Assembly: GCF_020559915.1 (NCBI RefSeq)
Contig: NZ_JAJCLZ010000045.1
Coordinates: forward strand, 1-8,888
Reading direction: 5' to 3'
DNA from: Ruminococcus sp. 210702-SL.1.03
Lineage (GTDB): Bacteria; Bacillota; Clostridia; Oscillospirales; Ruminococcaceae
Length of the DNA: 8,888 nucleotides
The first letter of the stretch is position 1. Each line of letters begins with the position of its first letter. The notes beneath the pieces were generated by a model. That model searched no databases and had not been told where the DNA came from. It saw nothing but the letters and a program-made list of their open reading frames with translations. The position numbers were made by a program, and so were the translations under genes. Positions 3,723-8,888 of this stretch are shown piece by piece.

Positions 3723-5636
3723 TCAGAACGGCTCGACATTGCCTGCTTGCGTTGCTTCCGCCTCTGCGTCGGGCATGGGCATTGCAATACACTCAACGTT
3801 TAAACCGTTTATGCGCCGCCCGCGCGTTAAATGCTTGCCGCGTGTTAATATTTTATGGTTGACTTTAAGCCAACTTAGCGTGCTTCTGGGGTCGTATCCC
3901 TGCTGCTCGCAGGCAGCTGTAAACTTTGCCCTGATTATAAACGCCACGCCGTTTTCGATAACGCCGTAGACCTCGCCGCCGTTTTCCTCGCTCATCGCGA
4001 AACGCTTCGAGTTAATCACCACCCAGTCGCAGAGGAATTTGTACCCGCGCTCGCCCGCCGATACCTCCGACTTGCGGGCTAGGAAAGGCGCTATGTCAGC
4101 CGCACGCAGTGGGCTTTCGCCGCCGAATATCTCCGCTTCTGCGAGCAGGTCGGCGGTGAGTATCATAGCCGCCGCCATCGCCTGCTTTTCCGTCGTGTCA
4201 GATTTGCAAAGCTCGGCGAAGTAATCATTGAATATCTCACGCGCCTGCGTGAGCACCTGCGGCTTTTGCACGCGCGCGACGAAGTACTGCCCCGCAAAGC
4301 CGTAGTTTTGTTTGAGCGTCGCCGAAGCGCTTATGCCGTCCGTAACGACCTTAGTATCCGCCCTGCACTCGATGTCGATAACGCGGTTCACAGCGCCCGC
4401 GCCCGCCGCGCCGCCTACCAGTGGGCTTTCGCCCGTAGTGATTATCGTGTTGCCCCAAGTCGGGGTGCTGTCGATACCGCCGTACTTGTTGCCGCGCCCG
4501 CGGCCCACGCCCTGCGCGAGCTGGTAAACGCTGAAATTGCTGCGCCCGCGGCTGTCCTTGCTGAGCTGGAGCTCGTCCATCATGAGCGGCAGGCTGTTGA
4601 GAAAAGCCGCCGTTCGCTCGTTGCTCACCTGCGTGGAATTGAACGTCTGTATGTATTCGCCGAGCGCGGGACTGCCCCATACGCTCGCCGCCGCCATCAG
4701 CCCTACCGTCTTGCCCGTGCCGCTGTCTACGCCCCATAGGTGCACGAAAAACGGCAGCGCGCCGAGCGGCTGCACGAGCACGCTCGCGAAGCTTGCAGCT
4801 ATCACTATCTTCGCGATAACGCTTTCCCCGCGCAGTTTCTTCACGCAGCTGAGCCATTTCTCGTAGTCGCCGTGAGCGCGTATCGCCTTGTATATCGGCG
4901 CGTATGCCGCCTCGCCGTCGAACACCAGCCCATCTACATACGGCGCGAAACCGCCGCTGACGTAGCCCATGCGCCCTACCGACTTTCTCAGCGGCAGTTC
5001 GCGCAGGTTTAGGTTCTCCATGTCCTGCAAATACGCCACCAGCAGCTTTGCGCTCTCGCTCGTAACGTCTATGCCCGAAGCCGCCAGGTCGGTTATCTTG
5101 CGGCTGTTGAAAAGCACCGTCTTGCTCACGACTATTTCGCGCCACACGCCGCGCTTGCGGTAGGCTATGCGCAGTTTCTCCTCGCCCGTGTCGATGTTTT
5201 CCAGCACCTCTATCGGCATTATTGGGTGGTGGCAGGCTATGCACTCGCCGCTGCCGTCGAAGCCGACTACTCCGCCGTCGGTGCACTTCCATTTGCCGCC
5301 TTCGAGCTGCAAGGGTTGCCCCGAAAACTCGGTCGGGTTCGTGATGTATTGCAGGTCGTTTTTCGCGACCCTCTCGCGGCTCTCGCAGTACTGCTTGTAA
5401 AACGCCTTGAAATTCTTAAAGCCGACCTTCTGCGCCCGCTGTTCCATCTGATACTTCGCCCGCTCGTGCGCAAAAGGATTGGTGCGCTGAACGTAAACGA
5501 CCTCATACGGGCGCTCGCCCGATACGAAATCGTCAAGCGTGTATTCGGGCACTATCTCGGCTTCCGCCGCCTGCTCGGTGTGCTCGGTCTGTTCGGTCTG
5601 CTCCTGCACATTCTCTGTCTGAATTTCATCGGTCAA
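3723..5636 (-). CDS. DUF927-type phage replicative ATPase/helicase
   Basis: This 637-aa protein belongs by pattern to the DUF927 (PF06048) helicase-like family of phages and plasmids. The N-terminal 30 residues are Gln/Glu/Thr-rich and probably disordered. A possible zinc site follows: C118, C132-x2-C135 and H136/H137. The DUF927 body begins near LRIAYRKRGVWREIVVS (155-171). Walker A is GVDSGTGKT (302-310), Walker B LPLMMDELQ (349-357), and the sensor-like TTGESPL is at 400-406. A basic stretch near 598-608 may contact DNA. The tail ends in NVEPF, resembling an SSB-type tip. Such proteins are taken to be DNA-dependent ATPases in replication, and the gene ends at the iteron array, fitting an initiator/helicase pair. 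The start is TTG at 5634-5636, chosen because GGAGGG lies about 7 nt upstream and no in-frame ATG is better placed. Confidence 0.85.
   Translation of the reverse strand: MTDEIQTENVQEQTEQTEHTEQAAEAEIVPEYTLDDFVSGERPYEVVYVQRTNPFAHERAKYQMEQRAQKVGFKNFKAFYKQYCESRERVAKNDLQYITNPTEFSGQPLQLEGGKWKCTDGGVVGFDGSGECIACHHPIMPIEVLENIDTGEEKLRIAYRKRGVWREIVVSKTVLFNSRKITDLAASGIDVTSESAKLLVAYLQDMENLNLRELPLRKSVGRMGYVSGGFAPYVDGLVFDGEAAYAPIYKAIRAHGDYEKWLSCVKKLRGESVIAKIVIAASFASVLVQPLGALPFFVHLWGVDSGTGKTVGLMAAASVWGSPALGEYIQTFNSTQVSNERTAAFLNSLPLMMDELQLSKDSRGRSNFSVYQLAQGVGRGRGNKYGGIDSTPTWGNTIITTGESPLVGGAAGAGAVNRVIDIECRADTKVVTDGISASATLKQNYGFAGQYFVARVQKPQVLTQAREIFNDYFAELCKSDTTEKQAMAAAMILTADLLAEAEIFGGESPLRAADIAPFLARKSEVSAGERGYKFLCDWVVINSKRFAMSEENGGEVYGVIENGVAFIIRAKFTAACEQQGYDPRSTLSWLKVNHKILTRGKHLTRGRRINGLNVECIAMPMPDAEAEATQAGNVEPF
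5572..5598 (-). repeat. 9-bp microsatellite coding (Glu-Gln-Thr)n
   Basis: Three near-identical 9-bp units (TGCTCGGTG, TGCTCGGTC, TGTTCGGTC on the plus strand) lie in the first codons of the DUF927 gene and encode the EQTEQTEHT stretch. Being in-frame triplets, copy changes would lengthen or shorten the disordered N-terminus without shifting the frame. Confidence 0.6.
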
Positions 5637-5656
5637 ATATCTCCCTCCTCATATCG

Positions 5657-6085
5657 TCAAAACGGCACGCCGTCGTCTGTGAACATCTCGGCGGCTTCGG
5701 CTATCTCGGGCGGCAGGGCTGCGGGCTGAGCCTGCGCCTGCGGCAAAACTGCGGGCGGCATTTTGAAAAACCCCTCGCAGACCAGCAACTTGCGCACCTT
5801 TTCCTCGCCGCTGCTGTTTGTATATCTGTCAGTCTTGACTTTGCCGAATGCCATCACCACGTCGTGCTTTTTGAGCGCCGCCGCAGCCCTTGCCGCCGCG
5901 TGCCAGCACTCGCAGTTCGCCCACACGGCCTCGCCGCGCTCGCCTTGTACCGCAGGCGGCCGCTCGCCGACCTTGATACTGAATGTCGCAAGGCTCGACT
6001 GCTTGTCGCCCACCGTCTTGTACTCGGAGTCGCGCGGGAGCATGCCCGCCACCAGCACCGTGCCGTCTTTAGTCATTATCTGCAT
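5657..6085 (-). CDS. ssb: Single-stranded DNA-binding protein
   Basis: This 142-aa protein is a phage SSB. Residues 5-108 form an OB-fold with recognisable strands: GTVLVAGMLPRD (8-19), a LATFSIKVGER stretch (32-42), VWANCECWHAAARAAAALKKHD (54-75) and VVMAFGKVKTDRYTN (76-90). A proline/alanine/glutamine linker follows (110-128), then the acidic DDGVPF tip that recruits partner proteins. The length is near that of typical phage SSBs. GGAGG lies 6 nt before the ATG at 6083-6085, and the start overlaps the exonuclease stop by 17 bp, so the two are translated together. It would coat single strands made by the exonuclease and at replication forks, and hand them to the RecT-type annealing protein. 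I see no missing key feature. Confidence 0.9.
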   Translation of the reverse strand: MQIMTKDGTVLVAGMLPRDSEYKTVGDKQSSLATFSIKVGERPPAVQGERGEAVWANCECWHAAARAAAALKKHDVVMAFGKVKTDRYTNSSGEEKVRKLLVCEGFFKMPPAVLPQAQAQPAALPPEIAEAAEMFTDDGVPF

Positions 6086-6863
6086 AAAAGTCCTCCAGTT
6101 CCCGCGCGTCCTTTATGTACGTTATCGTCTTAGTTTCCCTGCACCAGCCGCACCGCCCGCAGCGTTTCGGCTCGCCCTCGCCGCGCTTCAGCTCGGCAAA
6201 ATGCGGGCTCAGCCTGCGCACCTCTTCCAGCCGCTCGTCCAGCCACTCCTGCGGCACGCCGAAAATATCGTAGTCGGTGTACCGCTCCTTAGTAGCCGCC
6301 GCGATGTAGAAAGGCAGGCGCTCGCCCGTGTTCTGCCGCACTATCTCCTGATATATCGCGCCCTGCGTGTCGTAGCCCCAGTACCGCACGAAGCTCTGCC
6401 GCCTGCGTGCCCGCTCGTTCCATATCGGGGCGAAGTCGCGCATTATCTTGAGATCTGCTATCGCCTTGCCCTCGTGGTAGCTGTCCATCTTTATCTTGTA
6501 CGGCACGCCGCCTATCTCGCCCGTCATTATCACCTGCTTTTCGCCCGACATATACCGCATAAATTTCGGGTCGCGCTCCAGCCTTTTGATGATGTTCTCA
6601 GCCTGCGCATAGTCGGCTTTCAGCTCGCCGCCGCGCTTGAATATCTCAGGGTGAGCCGCCCTGAACTCCTCGAGCGTGCCCTCGAAATATGCGTCAATGT
6701 ACGAGCCTGTCAGCAGGGCCGTCGAGCTTCCGCGCGACCAGTCGCCTGCTATCTCCGCAAGCGCTTGCTCTTCGCACGCGCAGAAAGCCTTGTACTGCGA
6801 ACAGCTCATGTACTCAAGAGCCGCCGCCTGCGAATAGTAGTTATCCTTAGTAATATCCATCAT
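6069..6863 (-). CDS. PD-(D/E)XK exonuclease, RecE-like partner of RecT
   Basis: This 264-aa nuclease belongs to the PDDEXK-like group found beside phage RecT (PF12684 type). Visible motifs are TGSYIDAYFEG (52-62) in the position of the RecB-family histidine motif, acidic residues E116 and D127 in GEIGGVPYKIKMDSY, the catalytic IADLK (135-139), and the QGAIYQE motif (168-174) corresponding to QxxxY. A cysteine set C28/C30 plus C235-x2-C238-x2-C241 could hold an Fe-S cluster or zinc. It would resect double-strand ends 5' to 3', giving single strands for annealing. The ATG at 6861-6863 is preceded by GGAGG at 7 nt and overlaps the RecT stop as ATGA. The frame is open 49 codons further upstream, but that extension is out-of-frame RecT sequence and was rejected. 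No catalytic residue looks missing. Confidence 0.85.
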   Translation of the reverse strand: MMDITKDNYYSQAAALEYMSCSQYKAFCACEEQALAEIAGDWSRGSSTALLTGSYIDAYFEGTLEEFRAAHPEIFKRGGELKADYAQAENIIKRLERDPKFMRYMSGEKQVIMTGEIGGVPYKIKMDSYHEGKAIADLKIMRDFAPIWNERARRRQSFVRYWGYDTQGAIYQEIVRQNTGERLPFYIAAATKERYTDYDIFGVPQEWLDERLEEVRRLSPHFAELKRGEGEPKRCGRCGWCRETKTITYIKDARELEDFYADND

Positions 6864-7465
6864 AATACGTCCTCCGCTTCTTTTCTGTGCGGGCGGCTGT
6901 CCTCCGGCTCGCCCTCTACCTGTACGCCCATCAGCAGGTCGGGGCAGTGCACTCGTGCAAAGAACGCCGCCGCGCGGTACGCGAGCATTTGCTCGGGCAT
7001 GGTGCGCCATTTGCTGTTGGCGAGCCAGCCCTCAGCCTTTGCCATCGCCATAGTTACCACCGTGCCCTCCAGCAGGTCGCCGTCTGCGTCGGTCGCCTTG
7101 ACGTAACAGCCGCGGCTCTCCGTGCCCCTTTCGCCGGTGTAGAGCACCTTTACGTTGCTGTATCTTTTGCGTATGAACGATAAGCACGCCTGTCCGCTCC
7201 AGCTCGGCTTGCCCTTTACGACGAACATCGACTGCATCACCATCATCGGCGAAACGCCCATGCGGTCTGCCATATCTATCGCTATCGCCACGTCTGCGGG
7301 CTTGTTCTGGTACGCCTGCGGGATAATCGCGGCTGTGCAAATCGTCTGCGCGAGCTTGTAGTAATCGCGGTAGTTTTCTATCACGTTATGCTCCTGCACC
7401 GCGACGGCGGCGTGCTCTTGCTGTACCGCCGTAATGTCAACTATCTGCTGTCTTTCGTCTGTCAT
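6860..7465 (-). CDS. recT: RecT-family single-strand annealing protein
   Basis: This 201-aa protein resembles the shorter phage RecT group. Diagnostic segments are YKLAQTICTAAIIPQAYQNK (36-55), ADVAIAIDMADRMGVSPMMV (57-76), the MQSMFVVKGKPSWSGQACLS core (77-96), and W153-R-TMPEQMLAYRAAAFFAR (155-171) followed by HCPDLLMGV (173-181). The 'GKPSWSxQ' and 'TMPExMLxYRAAAFFAR' patterns are the strongest evidence. RecT-type proteins pair complementary single strands in phage recombination. It is shorter than Escherichia coli RecT (269 aa) but normal for this group. GGAGG lies 7 nt before the ATG. The gene is followed by the exonuclease (ATGA overlap) and SSB, the expected cassette order. I cannot exclude a related but separate annealing family by eye. 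Confidence 0.75.
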   Translation of the reverse strand: MTDERQQIVDITAVQQEHAAVAVQEHNVIENYRDYYKLAQTICTAAIIPQAYQNKPADVAIAIDMADRMGVSPMMVMQSMFVVKGKPSWSGQACLSFIRKRYSNVKVLYTGERGTESRGCYVKATDADGDLLEGTVVTMAMAKAEGWLANSKWRTMPEQMLAYRAAAFFARVHCPDLLMGVQVEGEPEDSRPHRKEAEDVL

Positions 7466-7477
7466 ATCCGACCCTCC

Positions 7478-7777
7478 TTACAGTGACACGGACGTGAAAG
7501 CCACGCCCTTGTATACGAAGTAGACCTCGCGCCCATCGCCGACTCTTTCGAGCTTTACGCCCAGCTCTTTTGCGGCCTGCGCCATGTCGATGTAGTTCGC
7601 GAATATCTGCACGCCGCCCAGTATCTTGCTTATGTCGCCGTTCGGGTACACTGACGTAGTGCCGTCCATGTAGTAGCCGTCGCCGCTCGAGAAGCTTGCC
7701 TTTTTGAGCACTTCTATATCGCGGTATATCTCGACCATCTTATCGAACCGCGCTTTGATAGTCATTTTTTTTGCCAT
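7478..7777 (-). CDS. Hypothetical phage protein
   Basis: I do not recognise this 99-aa protein. It has a basic N-terminus (MAKKMTIKARFDKM) and a helical segment, then a tyrosine- and glycine-rich middle (FSSGDGYYMDGTTSVYPNGD, 29-48). A predicted helix follows (IFANYIDMAQAAKELGV, 58-74), and the C-terminal beta hairpin is REVYFVYKGVAFTSVSL. No cysteines, signal peptide or membrane helix are seen. Its ATG directly follows the TAA of the upstream gene (TAAATG), with GAGGGGG about 8 nt before it, and it ends 12 bp before RecT. The position suggests a helper of the recombination cassette, but nothing in the sequence shows this. Confidence 0.65.
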   Translation of the reverse strand: MAKKMTIKARFDKMVEIYRDIEVLKKASFSSGDGYYMDGTTSVYPNGDISKILGGVQIFANYIDMAQAAKELGVKLERVGDGREVYFVYKGVAFTSVSL

Positions 7778-8080
7778 TTACTTTTCCCCCTCTTCCTGCG
7801 CCGTCATAGCTCTGCCGTAGATCTCGCCGAGCGAGAATATATCTTGATCTTCATCGCTCATTTTCTTATACAGCCTAAGCACTATCTCGGCTATCTCCTC
7901 GCAGCATTTCGCGTACATTGCCGATTTTCCCCCGCCCGTACTCATGCTCAGACCGCCGACTTGACAAGCGCAGCAGTTTGTGGTATCATTATCGTTAGTG
8001 ATAACGGCTTCTGTGTTATCGTTTGCGCTCGTCTCTGTTGCCGCAGGGGCGGGCGTTTTTGTTGTGCTTTCGGTATTCAT
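7778..8080 (-). other. Possible internal start giving a 100-aa product
   Basis: Inside the two-HTH gene, ATG 8078-8080 (Met138) is preceded by AAGAGG at 8 nt, a better ribosome site than many true starts here. Initiation there would yield the linker and C-terminal region alone, without either DNA-binding segment. Such in-frame short forms are known in phage regulators, but the site could be chance. Confidence 0.3.
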
Positions 8081-8491
8081 GTTCTTATCCTCTTGTGTTT
8101 TCGTCTGCTCTGCGCGCCACTCGCGGCGGAGCTTGTATATGTAGCTGACATCGCGGCTGAACCTCGCCGCTATCTCCGCGACCCTTGTGCCGCGCTCGAA
8201 CTCGGTCTGTATATGCTCGCGCTGTTCCTGCGTCAGTCCGCGCTGCTTCATCGGTACGCGCTGCTTTAACGGTACGCCGAGCACTCTCTGATTTTCCATG
8301 TAATTTCGTATCTCCTTTCGCTTGGGGTTCTCCTGCTGACCCTGCTTGACGGTGTATGTCGGGGTCAGCCCCGCCGTCAGCAGGCAGTCCTCCACCTCGT
8401 CCACCGAGAGATCGACCGCATCCGCTATCTGCCGCAGCGACTTGCCCTCGGCATTCAGCAGGCGTATTTTCAGCGCTGTTTTAGTCCGCAT
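7778..8491 (-). CDS. Two-HTH DNA-binding protein
   Basis: This 237-aa protein carries two helix-turn-helix segments. The first (5-39) reads ALKIRLLNAEGKSLRQIADA followed by VDLSVDEVEDCLL, like a resolvase or sigma region 4 type. The second (86-124) is LTQEQREHIQTEFERGTRVA then EIAARFSRDVSYIYKLRREW, similar to small phage and transposase-type HTHs. Between them is a duplicated hexapeptide, VPLKQR/VPMKQR (73-84). A Ser/Thr/Ala/Asn-rich linker (138-172) leads to a Cys-containing tail (C173, C174, C176, C196, C197) and an amphipathic C-terminal helical region. It may regulate the early operon or serve as an initiator for the iteron array; neither is shown. The start overlaps the previous stop by 11 bp. 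Internal ATGs with ribosome-site-like sequences exist at residues 65 and 138, so shorter products are possible. Confidence 0.7.
   Translation of the reverse strand: MRTKTALKIRLLNAEGKSLRQIADAVDLSVDEVEDCLLTAGLTPTYTVKQGQQENPKRKEIRNYMENQRVLGVPLKQRVPMKQRGLTQEQREHIQTEFERGTRVAEIAARFSRDVSYIYKLRREWRAEQTKTQEDKNMNTESTTKTPAPAATETSANDNTEAVITNDNDTTNCCACQVGGLSMSTGGGKSAMYAKCCEEIAEIVLRLYKKMSDEDQDIFSLGEIYGRAMTAQEEGEK
8239..8274 (-). repeat. 18-bp tandem duplication in the HTH gene
   Basis: Positions 8239-8256 and 8257-8274 are two adjacent 18-bp units (CGCGCTGCTTYAWCGGTA) that differ at two bases. They encode VPLKQR followed by VPMKQR. The duplication preserves the frame and seems relatively recent. Confidence 0.65.
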
Positions 8492-8798
8492 TTTCCTCGC
8501 CCCTCGTTACGTCCATCATGAACGTTATAGCTTCAAGTCCCCCTATTAAACGGACGTACTGCGCGTGCTGGTCTTCGTCCATGCCCTTTTCAAGGGCTTC
8601 CGCCAGCGCACGCATAGCAGTGCAGTACAGCCAAAGGTCAAACGGGTTAAGTTCCAAACCGTTAAGTACCTCTTCTTCGCACTTTTCGACGGTGCGCATT
8701 ATCAGCGGCATAGGGTCGCCGCCGGACGGTTTATTAAACTGACGTGCTATATCTGCGGTCTTGCTCTCAGCTCTGCTTCCGCTTACTTTAAATTTCAT
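8481..8798 (-). CDS. Hypothetical phage protein
   Basis: I do not recognise this 105-aa protein. The N-terminal third (MKFKVSGSRAESKTADIARQ) is basic and probably flexible. Residues 35-100 look mainly helical: RTVEKCEEEVLNGLELNP, then FDLWLYCTAMRALAEALEKG and AQYVRLIGGLEAITFMMDVT. There are two cysteines (40, 59) and no clear metal site. I chose ATG 8796-8798 because AAGGAGG stands 7 nt ahead; the ATG ten codons upstream lies before the ribosome site and was rejected. Its stop lies inside the start of the two-HTH gene (11-bp overlap), so the two are likely translated together. Function unknown. Confidence 0.65.
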   Translation of the reverse strand: MKFKVSGSRAESKTADIARQFNKPSGGDPMPLIMRTVEKCEEEVLNGLELNPFDLWLYCTAMRALAEALEKGMDEDQHAQYVRLIGGLEAITFMMDVTRGEENAD

Positions 8799-8817
8799 TT
8801 TGATAACCTCCTTAAAA

Positions 8818-8888
8818 TCAAAAACCAAACATTGCCCAGCGGCTGAACATCGCCGCCGCGTAGATCACAAATGCTACTCCCGCGCCGC
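8818..8888 (-). CDS. C-terminal end of a small hydrophobic protein (partial)
   Basis: From the window edge a minus-strand frame reads GAGVAFVIYAAAMFSRWAMF, then GF and TGA at 8818-8820. The 22 visible residues are hydrophobic with one SRW break, like the end of a short membrane peptide. It ends just before the ribosome site of the next gene. Only this tail is visible, so the call rests on composition and spacing. Confidence 0.4.
   Translation of the reverse strand, partial: GAGVAFVIYAAAMFSRWAMFGF

Noticed and set aside
4351..5292. Minus-strand 313-codon frame inside the DUF927 gene
   Set aside because: It is an arginine-rich out-of-frame reading of the DUF927 gene with no recognisable motif; the real frame has intact Walker motifs.
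6864..7010. 49-codon N-terminal extension of the exonuclease
   Set aside because: It overlaps RecT out of frame, and the ATG at 6863 has a strong GGAGG at the right distance.
5763..7106. Long plus-strand open frame (447 codons) antisense to SSB, exonuclease and RecT
   Set aside because: It lies opposite three well-supported genes; its product is leucine/arginine/alanine-rich with no domain, as expected for the antisense of GC-rich coding sequence, and it crosses gene boundaries.
7978..8005. Rho-independent terminator or hairpin in the HTH gene
   Set aside because: Stems are short, AT-rich and not followed by a T-run; the gene continues through.
7984..8023. TTATCGTT direct repeats and an inverted GATAAC inside the HTH gene, possible operator
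   Set aside because: They are explained by repeated Asn-Asp-Asn codons in the linker (SANDNTEAVITNDND), so coding repetition is the simpler cause.
1..8888. Integrase, attachment sites, insertion sequences, tRNA or rRNA genes
   Set aside because: No matching protein motifs, terminal repeats or RNA-gene structures were visible on either strand.

Overview
The window reads as the replication and recombination block of a tailed phage or prophage from a Gram-positive host, most likely a moderately GC-rich gut Clostridia (Oscillospiraceae-like). This is inferred from strong AGGAGG-type ribosome sites, tight ATGA/TAAATG gene coupling and the family mix; no host gene or tRNA is present to confirm it. 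Every supported gene is on the minus strand, so transcription runs from position 8888 towards position 1.

In transcription order: the tail of a small hydrophobic protein (8818-8888); an unrecognised 105-aa protein; a 237-aa protein with two helix-turn-helix segments; an unrecognised 99-aa protein; then a recombination cassette of a RecT-type annealing protein, a PD-(D/E)XK exonuclease with a possible Fe-S cysteine set, and an SSB ending in DDGVPF. After these comes a 637-aa DUF927-type ATPase/helicase that starts at TTG.

Between 3369 and 3722 there is no gene. The gap holds an ordered array of GTGGCAC/GTGCCAC units arranged as inverted arms around an AT-rich core, which I read as an iteron-type phage replication origin. 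Next is a DEAH-box SF2 helicase interrupted by one in-frame TAG between motifs IV and V, then a VRR-NUC nuclease, a small gene that appears frameshifted at a C4 run, a 37-residue membrane peptide, an AT-rich zinc-ribbon protein, a small Cys-rich protein, and a sigma-region-4/ArpU-like regulator. Downstream of that regulator (1-91) is a TATAAT box preceded by a perfect 9-bp direct repeat, a candidate late promoter driving genes to the left of the window.

How they fit together (inference): exonuclease, RecT and SSB would do single-strand annealing recombination; the DUF927 ATPase and DEAH helicase would act at the iteron array to open and replicate phage DNA; VRR-NUC would cut branched structures; and the last gene would switch on late transcription. 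The most notable observations are the origin-like array, the lone amber codon in an otherwise intact helicase (with no gene in the window using TAG as its stop), and the nearby frameshift.
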